Made by a program: the position numbers and the translations under genes. From Streptomyces sp. WM4235 (GTDB lineage: Bacteria; Actinomycetota; Actinomycetes; Streptomycetales; Streptomycetaceae), in contig NZ_LGDE01000081.1 of assembly GCF_001279725.1 (NCBI RefSeq), forward strand, positions 1 to 6,147: a stretch of 6,147 nt of DNA. The letters run 5' to 3'. A model generated the notes under the pieces. It did not search any database, was not told the DNA's origin, and saw only the letters and a list, made by a program, of their open reading frames with translations. Positions 1-5,618 of the stretch are shown piece after piece. How positions within the stretch are numbered: position 1 is the first letter of the stretch; each line of letters begins with the position of its first letter.

Positions 1-1930
1 GGGGCGGGATGTCGGACAGCGCGAGGTCCAGCAGGTCGGTGCGCTCCGCGGCGAGGACGGCGAGGACGGGAGGGAGGAAGACCGCGGAGGGCTCTCGCGC
101 CAGTAGTTCGGCCACGCGGTCGCCGCGGGTCTCCGGCGGGGCCAGCCAGGCCGCGGCGACCTTGCCGAAGTGCTCGTCCGGGCAGGTGCGCAGGGCCTGT
201 TCGAGGCGGTCCCGGAGTTCCGGGATCCGGTGGGCGCGGCGTCCCCAGGACGTGACCAGCGCGAGCAGGGGTGCGACGTCCCCGCGGACGGCGGCGCGGT
301 CCAGCCGCGGGCCGAGTGCGTCCAGGACGGCGACGACCCCGCTGCCGCTGGGCTCGGTGCCCGGACTTCCGAGTTCCACCGTGCCGGTGTGTGCGGTCAG
401 CGCCTCCACGAGGCGTACGGCCGTCTGCGGTGCGGCACCGCCGGCGGCGAGCAGGTTCACGGCCAGGGTCCGGATCTCGTCCCGGGTACCGGGCGAGCAG
501 TCCCGTGCCCGCAGCGCGCCCAGGCACAGCCGTTCCATCGAGTCGGCCCCCGTGCCGCCCCCGGTGGGCGCGTCGACCCCGAGGGCCGCCACGATCAGGG
601 GTGTCGGCAGGCAGGCCAGGGCGGACAGAGCCTCCCCGCGTACGGGGTCGCGCTCGTTGGACAGCCGACCCGCGGCCAGTGCGAGGATCTCCGCGATCTG
701 CTCCGGATCATGGGTGTGGGCGGCGTTGACGACCAGCCGGTCCCAGATCGTCCCGCGCTCCTCGGCGTCACCCGTGCGCAGTGCTGCCAGGAGTTCGGGG
801 CGGGCCTCGGCGGGCGGCAGCAGGGCGAGGTGGCCCTGGATCTCCCAGCTCGAACCGCGTTCGGCGCGGAGCCCTTCGAGCGCGGCACGGACCCGTGTGT
901 ACCGCTCGGCGGGCGGCAGCAGGCCGAGCACCCCCTCGTGCGCGCGGACGTTCGGGTACGTGTCGCCCGCGGCGACGACCGCGTCCACGAACTCGGGTCG
1001 GCGCGCCGGTGGCACCGACCGCAGCAGAACGCCGAAGGCGTTCCGGTGGAACCACCGGGCGCCCAGCTTGGGCAGGGACGGCGGGTCCGCCGCCACCAAC
1101 TGCCTCATGACCGCCCGGCCTGGTGTGCGTTCCCTCCGCGCGGCCCCCCGGTCGGCGGCGACGAGCCGACGCACGACGCGCTCGGCGTCCACCGCGACGA
1201 GGTCGCCCAGCCGGTCGTGCACCGGACCGGGCAGGTTGCCGGGGCCGTACCGCTCCAGCAGGTCCAACACCCGCTCCGGTGCGGCGGTCAGGGCGGCGGC
1301 GAGCGCGGCCGCGTGCCGCGTCCACCAGGCGTCGCGCAGCCACTCGGGGAGGTCGCCGAGTTCCCGTTCCGCGTGGTCGAGGACGGCTCGGGGGTGGCGG
1401 GTGGTCAGCGTGCTCCAGTCCTCGAACGCGAGCGCCCCGGCGAGTTCGGGCAGCAGTCGCGCGGTGAACTCCGTCGAACAGCCGGGCAGCAGGCGGGCCG
1501 CGTCCCGGTCGCCGTACTCGGTGCGCACCCGCGGCACCAGTCGCTCGGCGAGTTCGGGCCGCCGCCCGTCGCGCAGCAGTCGTGCGAGGTCGGCGCGGAC
1601 CACGGCGGGCGCGTCGTCGTACGCGGCCTCGACAGCGGCGTCCGGTGCGGGCAGCCGCCGAGCGCCGCGCAGCGCGTACCGGCGGACCACCGGGTCGGGG
1701 TCACCGAGCCGGTCCGCCAAGTGCCCCAGGTCTTCGCCGGTCAGCGCCGCCAGCGCGGCGAGGCGGCGCTCGTACGGACCGAGCGCATCCAGATCGGTGA
1801 GCAGGGGCCGCAGTTCGCCTCGGGCGGCCAGCCGGTGGGCGGTGACCGCGGTGGTCCGGAGTCGGGCGGCGTGGGGCAGGTTTTCGAGAACGGCGAGCAG
1901 GTCACCGGCAGTGGAGATCATCGCGGGCAT
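1..1930 (-). CDS. HEAT-repeat-type helical protein, C-terminal part beyond the window
   Basis: Reading the minus strand from an ATG at 1930 gives 643 codons without a stop up to the window edge, so the gene is incomplete at its 3' end. The product is rich in Leu, Ala and Arg, with helix-sized blocks throughout. Residues 76-93 (GDPDPVVRRYALRGARRL) have the D-P-x-V-R-x-x-A pattern of a HEAT repeat second helix, and residues 425-442 (NERDPVRGEALSALACLP) look similar. Residues 301-380 carry three copies of a 32-33-residue unit marked by PPA at 307, 339 and 372. There is no signal peptide or membrane segment, so it is probably a cytoplasmic scaffold or protein-binding solenoid; the partner is unknown. 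The start is uncertain: no clear ribosome-binding site precedes 1930 or the alternative ATG at 1921, and the frame stays open upstream. Plus-strand frames here give low-complexity translations and are shadows. The HEAT class is my reading of the motifs; a specific family is not recognised. Confidence 0.8.
   Translation of the reverse strand, partial: MPAMISTAGDLLAVLENLPHAARLRTTAVTAHRLAARGELRPLLTDLDALGPYERRLAALAALTGEDLGHLADRLGDPDPVVRRYALRGARRLPAPDAAVEAAYDDAPAVVRADLARLLRDGRRPELAERLVPRVRTEYGDRDAARLLPGCSTEFTARLLPELAGALAFEDWSTLTTRHPRAVLDHAERELGDLPEWLRDAWWTRHAAALAAALTAAPERVLDLLERYGPGNLPGPVHDRLGDLVAVDAERVVRRLVAADRGAARRERTPGRAVMRQLVAADPPSLPKLGARWFHRNAFGVLLRSVPPARRPEFVDAVVAAGDTYPNVRAHEGVLGLLPPAERYTRVRAALEGLRAERGSSWEIQGHLALLPPAEARPELLAALRTGDAEERGTIWDRLVVNAAHTHDPEQIAEILALAAGRLSNERDPVRGEALSALACLPTPLIVAALGVDAPTGGGTGADSMERLCLGALRARDCSPGTRDEIRTLAVNLLAAGGAAPQTAVRLVEALTAHTGTVELGSPGTEPSGSGVVAVLDALGPRLDRAAVRGDVAPLLALVTSWGRRAHRIPELRDRLEQALRTCPDEHFGKVAAAWLAPPETRGDRVAELLAREPSAVFLPPVLAVLAAERTDLLDLALSDIPP
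806..928 (-). repeat. Direct repeat pair inside the HEAT-type gene
   Basis: The 19 bases at 806-824 recur exactly at 905-923, and the match extends to 23 of 24 bases (806-829 and 905-928). The offset is 99 bp, exactly 33 codons. On the minus strand both copies encode LLPPAE (residues 337-342 and 370-375), and a diverged third copy (SVPPAR, residues 305-310) lies 32 residues earlier. This is the DNA-level trace of a tandem duplication of one solenoid repeat unit. Confidence 0.8.
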
Positions 1931-1960
1931 TGTGTCTGATGGAGTGACCGCGCCGCATGG

Positions 1961-1990
1961 ATTTTCGATGCTCGCCGACGGATCCGCCAA
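1961..1990 (-). promoter_or_regulatory. Possible promoter of the HEAT-type gene
   Basis: On the minus strand, TTGGCG (1990-1985) is followed after 18 bases by GAAAAT (1966-1961). Each hexamer matches 4 of 6 positions of the general actinobacterial/E. coli-type consensus. Transcription would start near 1954, leaving a leader of about 24 bases before the ATG at 1930. The A/T-rich run is unusual for this GC-rich region, but the match is weak and unsupported otherwise. Confidence 0.25.
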
Positions 1991-2153
1991 CGGGTCCGCC
2001 CGCTCCGAGCGGGTCGTGGCCGAGCGCGGTGAGCGGCCGGAGCGGGACCACCCGCAACAGCCGACGAATCCGGGGCCGATGGGCCGTGCTCCGGCGATGG
2101 AATCCGTGTGAGACGTGGCGGCAACCTCATCCGGCTTCGGGCGTCCTACCCGC

Positions 2154-2355
2154 GTGAGGAGAACAATCGGAGTGATCGCGTTGGCGGCAGTGGTGGCTGC
2201 CCTGGGCATGACCGGGGTGGCGCGGGCGGACAGCCGGCGCGCCGGCCGGTGAGGTCCTTCCGATCGTGAACGACCGCCCGCGTTCGTCGGCGGTGGTTCC
2301 GATCGAGTGCGTCCAGCCGGTGTCGGGCGGCGCCGGCTGGACGCACAGGCGATGA
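2154..2355 (+). pseudogene. Broken small secreted-protein gene (signal peptide plus shifted tail)
   Basis: A GTG at 2154 opens a 32-codon frame reading VRRTIG, then a hydrophobic run (residues 7-22, VIALAAVVAALGMTGV), then ARA-DS. This is a textbook Sec signal peptide with a basic n-region and an A-x-A cleavage site. The frame stops at 2250-2252, only eight residues after the likely cleavage site. The +1 frame takes over from about 2233 and runs to a TGA at 2353-2355, reading AGAPAGEVLPIVNDRP and then SSAVVPIECVQPVSG, which looks more like protein than background. A one-base insertion or two-base deletion near 2229-2246 would join the two into a secreted protein of about 65 residues. A GAGGAG at 2156-2161 could instead serve a GTG at 2172, but that start would lose the basic n-region. 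A sequencing error is possible because the break sits on a 14-base GC palindrome. Alternatively only a 32-residue peptide is made, or none. The mature part is not recognised. Confidence 0.4.
2307..2346. terminator. Perfect 14-bp hairpin, probable shared terminator
   Basis: The left arm GTGCGTCCAGCCGG (2307-2320) is perfectly complementary to the right arm CCGGCTGGACGCAC (2333-2346), with a 12-base loop. There is no U-tract, which is common for Streptomyces terminators. The hairpin lies at the end of the broken plus-strand gene (its shifted frame stops at 2353-2355) and 79 bases beyond the end of the minus-strand padR-type gene, so it could terminate both converging transcripts. That role is inferred from position; the inverted repeat itself is exact. 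Confidence 0.55.
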
Positions 2356-2424
2356 GACGGTTGCGACGAGTAGCACGCGCCGGGCCGGCCGTACGCATGA
2401 CACCCGCCACACCACCCGCCGGTT

Positions 2425-2937
2425 TCAGCGGATCTGGCCGGCGGCCCACCGGGCCCATTCGCGGCGCATGGCGTTGAAGCGCAGGCCGTACTCCAGGGCG
2501 ATCCTGCCGTTCACCGACAGCGGGTCGTCACCCCACTCGATGGAGTCGGCCAGCCGGCGCAGGGCCTCGTGCTCCTGTTCCGACATCTCCATCAGGCCGG
2601 TGAGGTAGTCCCGCGCCTGGTCGGGGGTGATCACGTCGAGGAAGAAGACCCGCAGCAGGATGTCGCTGCGGGTGTTGCGCTGCGGCGCGGTCCGGGTCAG
2701 CCAGTGGCGCAGCTCGACGAGGCCCTCGTCGGTGAGGGTGTACTCCTTGCGGCCTCGCGCGCCCGCCGCCGACACGGTGATCAGCCCGGCTTCGGCGAGC
2801 TTGGTCAGCTCCGTGTACATCTGGCTCTGGGTGGCGGGCCAGACGTTGGCCAGCGAGGTCTCGAAGCGCTTGAGCAGGTCGTACCCGCTGGCCGGGCGCT
2901 CTGACAGGAGTCCGAGAAGGGCGTGTCGAAGGCTCAT
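2425..2937 (-). CDS. PadR-family transcriptional regulator
   Basis: The 170-residue product has the full PadR layout. An N-terminal winged helix-turn-helix begins LRHALLGLL (residues 3-11) and continues through SGYDLLKRF (17-25), W33, the recognition-helix segment QSQMYTEL (37-44), AGLI (50-53) and the beta-wing ending RKEYTLT (63-69). A C-terminal helical dimerisation region covers about residues 90-168, typical of the longer AphA/Vir-type PadR proteins. Family members are dimeric repressors that usually bind their own promoter and release it on binding a small ligand or, in some, a partner protein. The gene diverges from the membrane protein gene at 3032, and the 94-bp gap holds two dyad sites (2952-3008) that are its likely operators. 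The bases before the ATG are GTAAGCTCGGGGA, giving no properly spaced ribosome-binding site, so a leaderless message is plausible. The family call is firm; the ligand is unknown. Confidence 0.93.
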   Translation of the reverse strand: MSLRHALLGLLSERPASGYDLLKRFETSLANVWPATQSQMYTELTKLAEAGLITVSAAGARGRKEYTLTDEGLVELRHWLTRTAPQRNTRSDILLRVFFLDVITPDQARDYLTGLMEMSEQEHEALRRLADSIEWGDDPLSVNGRIALEYGLRFNAMRREWARWAAGQIR

Positions 2938-2943
2938 TCCCCG

Positions 2944-2971
2944 AGCTTACATTCCAGTCTTGACATGTCGA
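2944..2971 (-). promoter_or_regulatory. Possible promoter of the padR-type gene, leaderless
   Basis: On the minus strand, TCGACA (2971-2966) is followed after 16 bases by TAAGCT (2949-2944), which fits the TANNNT form of actinobacterial -10 boxes. A start about seven bases downstream falls at or next to the ATG at 2937, which would explain the missing ribosome-binding site. The -35 element lies inside the left dyad site, so bound repressor would block it. The spacing is short and the match modest. Confidence 0.3.
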
Positions 2972-3008
2972 GAGTGGACCTTCTAGTTTTGACATGTCAG
3001 AACAGGAA
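2952..3008. promoter_or_regulatory. Twin dyad operators in the padR / membrane-gene divergent region
   Basis: Two copies of TTCyAGTyTTGACATGTC occur at 2952-2969 and 2981-2998, matching at 16 of 18 bases with a 29-bp offset. Each is centred on the self-complementary octamer GACATGTC and extends into a longer imperfect palindrome. The left one spans 2953-2978 with 11 of 13 base pairs matching; the right one spans 2981-3008 with 11 of 14 matching. PadR proteins typically bind dyads with ATGT/ACAT half-sites in their own promoters, so these are the expected operators of the adjacent regulator. The two sites cover the promoter elements on both strands, so binding would repress both genes. The symmetry is seen directly; the binding protein is inferred. 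Confidence 0.65.
2960..2989 (+). promoter_or_regulatory. Probable promoter of the membrane protein gene
   Basis: TTGACA (2960-2965) is a perfect -35 hexamer, followed after 18 bases by TAGTTT (2984-2989), which fits TANNNT. Transcription would start near 2996, giving a leader of about 36 bases before the ATG at 3032. The -35 sits in the left dyad, and the -10 and start site sit in the right dyad, which is a clean repressor arrangement. A second TTGACA at 2989-2994 has no good -10 partner. Confidence 0.45.
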
Positions 3009-3031
3009 TAACGAAGAGCCCGGGGGCTTCG

Positions 3032-3586
3032 ATGTCGTACGTACGCACCTTTCTGCCGTGGATCGTCTTCGCGGTGTTCCCGTCCACCCAGTGGCAGTGG
3101 GGCGCGCTCGCCGGACTCGTGGCGGCCATCGCCGTGACCGTCCAGCAGCGACGGGCCGGGGCCGGTCTCGACGCGCTGATCATCGAGATCGGCTCGGCGG
3201 TGTTCTTCGCGGTGCTGACCAGCATCGCCTTCGCCGACCCGCACTCCCCCGTGCACGGCTACTCGGCGGCCCTCTCCTCGGCCACGCTCGCCCTCATCGC
3301 CGGCGTCTCGCTGCTGGTGGGCAAGCCCTTCACTTCGGGCATCGCCAAGCGCAGCACCCCCCGCGAGGCATGGGGGCTGAGGCCGTTCATCCGGGCGAAC
3401 ACCGTCATCACCAGCGCGTGGACCACCGCCTTCGCCGTCACCGCCGTCGCGCTCGCGGCCCTCGCCCACGCAGGCCAGGGTCACTCGGCGGCCGCCACAC
3501 TCGTCCAGGCCGCCGGGTTCGTCCTTCCCATGCTGTTCACGGTCCGCCACGTCGCCGCCGTCCAGGCGAAGACCGGCGCCCGCTGA
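3032..3586 (+). CDS. Small multi-pass membrane protein under PadR control
   Basis: The 184-residue product has five to six hydrophobic segments, roughly at residues 6-18, 22-38, 48-68, 78-97, 121-146 and 154-171. Short polar or charged links lie between them, notably QQRRAG (38-43) and the block around residues 98-120 (KPFTSGIAKRSTPRE and following). The first segment may be too short to cross the membrane fully. I know similar uncharacterised integral membrane proteins from actinobacteria but cannot name a function. No catalytic motif, nucleotide-binding motif or signal cleavage site is visible. The start is the ATG at 3032, with a G-run at 3022-3026 as a weak ribosome-binding site. It diverges from the PadR gene, whose twin operators overlap its promoter. 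PadR targets are often membrane transport or resistance proteins, so a stress-induced transport or envelope role is possible but only inferred. Confidence 0.85.
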   Translation: MSYVRTFLPWIVFAVFPSTQWQWGALAGLVAAIAVTVQQRRAGAGLDALIIEIGSAVFFAVLTSIAFADPHSPVHGYSAALSSATLALIAGVSLLVGKPFTSGIAKRSTPREAWGLRPFIRANTVITSAWTTAFAVTAVALAALAHAGQGHSAAATLVQAAGFVLPMLFTVRHVAAVQAKTGAR

Positions 3587-3606
3587 CGCCCGGCCCGTTC
3601 AGGTGC

Positions 3607-3634
3607 CGCGGGGGCTCACGGACCTCCCCCGGCG
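3607..3634 (+). terminator. Possible GC hairpin after the membrane protein gene
   Basis: Bases 3607-3614 (CGCGGGGG) pair with 3626-3634 (CCCCCGGCG) around an 11-base loop, with one bulged G. The hairpin starts 21 bases after the stop codon. A competing 6-bp hairpin (3627-3632 with 3644-3649) shares the C-run. There is no T-tract. A terminator role is inferred from position only. Confidence 0.35.
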
Positions 3635-3769
3635 TGTGGGCATCCGGGGCGGGACGGCGGCTCGAACCGGGGACGTCTGGTCATCTCGAACGCCGCGACG
3701 ACGCCCCACGGGCAACGGACGCGAGTACCCGGCCGCCGCCACGGCGTCGGCCCTGTCAGAGGCTGCGCC

Positions 3770-3800
3770 TAGGCTGTCCGCACGGACCGGGATCAAGGAG
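3770..3800 (+). promoter_or_regulatory. Possible -10 box and ribosome-binding site of the Imm49-type gene
   Basis: TAGGCT at 3770-3775 is a common form of the Streptomyces -10 hexamer, but no convincing -35 lies 16-19 bases upstream; CTGTCA at 3753-3758 is too close. AAGGAG at 3795-3800 decides the start downstream: it is only one base from the ATG at 3802, which is out of frame, and six bases from the in-frame GTG at 3807. The leader would be about 25 bases. Confidence 0.4.
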
Positions 3801-3806
3801 CATGCA

Positions 3807-5618
3807 GTGCGGATAGAGCGTCACCAGGTAGGCGAGACAGTCGTTTCGGCGGCTCGCGAGGACTTCGTGGACCGGATCGGGGGACAGGTCCGATCCATGT
3901 CGAAGGCCGGCCGGATGGCCACCTACGAATGGCAGTCGATCGCCGAGGAGTTCCACGACTACCTGGGCGCCCTGTCCGTCGAGACGCCCGGCCTCGATTC
4001 TCCGGAGGCCCGGGCCGCTCTCAAGGACGCCGCCGAGGCGGCGGCCGGCGCCGTCTCCTACGCGGCGTACCACCCTCACTGCAGCTTCCAGGTCTTCCTC
4101 GATTACGTGAACTTCGGCATGAGCTACGGCCCGGATGTCGAGGACGATGCCGAGGACGATGCCGAGGGAAGCGTCACCCCTGGCGAGTGGATCGACGCGT
4201 TCTGCCTGGCGCTCCTGAGGGACAAGGCCCAGTGGCACGGTGAGGCCTTCCACTTCGCCCGCCAGAAATTCGCGGAGCAGGCGCAGGGAAGCCCTGCCGG
4301 CGAGCTCGTCACGGGGTTCATGGCCGAGGTCCTCGACGACACCGGAGACGATGAGGACTACCCGCCGAGCCCGCAGGCGAAGCTGGCAGCCATCGACGCC
4401 GCGCTGGCCCGCATCGGCAGTCGGGCCCGGGAGACCAACCAACACCTCCTCGATCGGCCGGACAGTGTCGCACTGAGGACCCTGCGCGCCGTGGCCGCCG
4501 AGGATCGGGAGGGCTTCGACTCCGGACTGGCCGCCCTTCTGCTCGCACACAGCACCGTCAACAGCCCCGCTGCCTCTCCGAGCAGCCTCCTCCCGCTCCT
4601 GCCGCTCGGTCTGGCCGCGCTCGCGTACCGGACCCGTGGTTGGATGCCGGCTCTCCACACCGATTACCTGCCGCACGCCCTGATCACCAATTTCGAGGCG
4701 CGCGGCCCGAGGGTGAAGGGTTTGGGTGTCGACCGGCGGCCGGACGCGGTCGCCTCGCTCGCGGCGGGCCCGCTGCTGGTGGCACGGCCGACCGACGGAA
4801 AGCCTCGGAGCCCGGAAATCGAGGCTCATTGGGACGAGTACACCCGAGAAGCCCTGATCCCCGAGGACGGAAAGCCCCTCAGCTCATCGCGTCTCGACAG
4901 GGCCCTGGACTACCAGGGGCTTCTCTTCAAGTTGCGAGCGGGGCATTCGGCCGACGTGACGGACGCCCAGCTCGCGAACCTCCGGCTGGCCTCCCAACTG
5001 GGGGCGGCCGTGTTCCGCCTTGCCCTGGCGGAGCCGGGTACCGAGGTCGAGGTGACCATCGACGACCGGAAGCTGCGCTGCCAGGCTGCGCGGGGCGAGG
5101 CAGCGGGCGCCGGCAACTGGGCGAACGCCGCCGCCTTCGCCCTGATCACGGGCGTACGCGAGGATCTCGCCCCCATGGTCCTTGCCGGCCCCACGATCGC
5201 CGGGAAGGACGGCTCGGCCTTCGCCTCGTACCGGGAGGCCCTCCACGCCTACCTGACGGGTGTCGATCCCGAGTCGGCGGCGGAGCGGGCGCTGCGCGGG
5301 GCCGAGCAGGCCAAGGAGTGGGGTTTCTTCCCGCCGCCCGCCGTACTGCTGTCGCAGCTGGTGGAGGGCGACGAGGAAAGCTTCAACCTGGCCCTGGCCG
5401 ATGCCCTGGAAGCCCATCGCGACCACTACCAGGTCGCGGACCGCGCCGACACCATCGACGCATCGATCGACTTCGACGTGCTGGCCCTGGCCTGCCACGC
5501 CCGACGCAGGGGCTGGGAGATCCGCGTCGAGTCCCCTTACCTGCCGCAACGGCTCCTCGGAGCCGCTCGCCCTCTCCAGGTCCCCGGCCGTGAATCCGAT
5601 GTCCTGCGGGTCGACTGA
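3807..5618 (+). CDS. Imm49-family predicted immunity protein, duplicated form
   Basis: The 603-residue product reads VRIERHQVGETVV at its start and resembles Streptomyces proteins annotated as the Imm49 family: mostly helical immunity proteins of polymorphic toxin systems, thought to sit in the cytoplasm and neutralise a toxin. I chose GTG 3807 because AAGGAG lies six bases upstream; the frame is open to 3603, but upstream residues are unlike the rest. Typical family stretches include WIDAFCLALLRDKAQW (128-143) and a C-terminal pattern ending in RGW plus YLP (RGW 277-279, YLP 287-289). The same pattern recurs at W438 (WANAAAFALITGVRE) and at RRRGWEIRVESPYLPQ (566-581). The protein therefore seems to contain two diverged Imm49-like units joined end to end, about residues 80-293 and 395-584. 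An acidic run at 110-120 contains a short duplication. There is no signal peptide or membrane segment. No toxin gene is beside it, so the target is unknown. The family assignment is from recalled similarity. Confidence 0.8.
   Translation: MRIERHQVGETVVSAAREDFVDRIGGQVRSMSKAGRMATYEWQSIAEEFHDYLGALSVETPGLDSPEARAALKDAAEAAAGAVSYAAYHPHCSFQVFLDYVNFGMSYGPDVEDDAEDDAEGSVTPGEWIDAFCLALLRDKAQWHGEAFHFARQKFAEQAQGSPAGELVTGFMAEVLDDTGDDEDYPPSPQAKLAAIDAALARIGSRARETNQHLLDRPDSVALRTLRAVAAEDREGFDSGLAALLLAHSTVNSPAASPSSLLPLLPLGLAALAYRTRGWMPALHTDYLPHALITNFEARGPRVKGLGVDRRPDAVASLAAGPLLVARPTDGKPRSPEIEAHWDEYTREALIPEDGKPLSSSRLDRALDYQGLLFKLRAGHSADVTDAQLANLRLASQLGAAVFRLALAEPGTEVEVTIDDRKLRCQAARGEAAGAGNWANAAAFALITGVREDLAPMVLAGPTIAGKDGSAFASYREALHAYLTGVDPESAAERALRGAEQAKEWGFFPPPAVLLSQLVEGDEESFNLALADALEAHRDHYQVADRADTIDASIDFDVLALACHARRRGWEIRVESPYLPQRLLGAARPLQVPGRESDVLRVD
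4139..4162 (+). repeat. 12-bp tandem duplication in the Imm49-type gene
   Basis: CGAGGACGATGC occurs twice head to tail (4139-4150 and 4151-4162), and a third partial copy (CGAGG) begins at 4163. It keeps the frame and encodes EDDAEDDAE (residues 112-120), in a linker before the W128 block. It is a likely replication-slippage product whose copy number may vary between strains. Confidence 0.85.

Larger units (their letters stand above)
1931..2424. other. 494-bp gap without an intact gene
   Basis: This stretch lies between the start of the minus-strand HEAT-type gene and the 3' end of the padR-type gene. Its identifiable contents are a weak promoter candidate for the HEAT-type gene (1961-1990), remains of a small secreted-protein gene (2154-2355) and a long hairpin (2307-2346). 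Between about 1991 and 2153 I see nothing convincing; the short frames there have Pro/Arg/Ser-rich translations with no recognisable motif. Confidence 0.6.

Noticed and set aside
170..1939. Plus-strand frame of 589 codons
   Set aside because: It is a Gly/Arg/Gln/Pro-rich shadow frame with no recognisable domain, while the opposite strand has HEAT-type repeats.
9..2111. Plus-strand frame of 700 codons over the HEAT-type gene
   Set aside because: The translation is Ser/Arg/Ala-rich and without motifs. It is the expected complement of a GC-biased gene on the other strand.
2383..2390. GGCCGGCC palindrome after the padR-type gene
   Set aside because: An 8-base GC palindrome is expected often by chance in sequence this GC-rich, and its symmetry does not extend.
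2146..2415. Minus-strand 89-codon frame opposite the secreted-protein remnant
   Set aside because: It has Arg/Pro-rich low-complexity translation, and the plus strand here holds a much clearer signal peptide.
2528..3550. Minus-strand 340-codon frame spanning padR and the membrane gene
   Set aside because: It crosses the divergent promoter region and overlaps two well-supported genes in another frame or strand. The translation is Gly/Arg/Asp-rich.
3655..3700. tRNA T-arm-like sequence (GGTTCGAGCC on the minus strand)
   Set aside because: No cloverleaf could be folded: the flanking T-stem bases do not pair, and no anticodon or acceptor stems are found.
3603..3806. Upstream extension of the Imm49-type frame
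   Set aside because: The extra codons are Arg/Thr/Gly-rich and unlike the family. A well-spaced AAGGAG points to GTG 3807, and a promoter-like TAGGCT lies within the extension.
3756..4829. Minus-strand 357-codon frame opposite the Imm49-type gene
   Set aside because: It is a Gly/Arg/Val-rich shadow of a strongly supported plus-strand gene.
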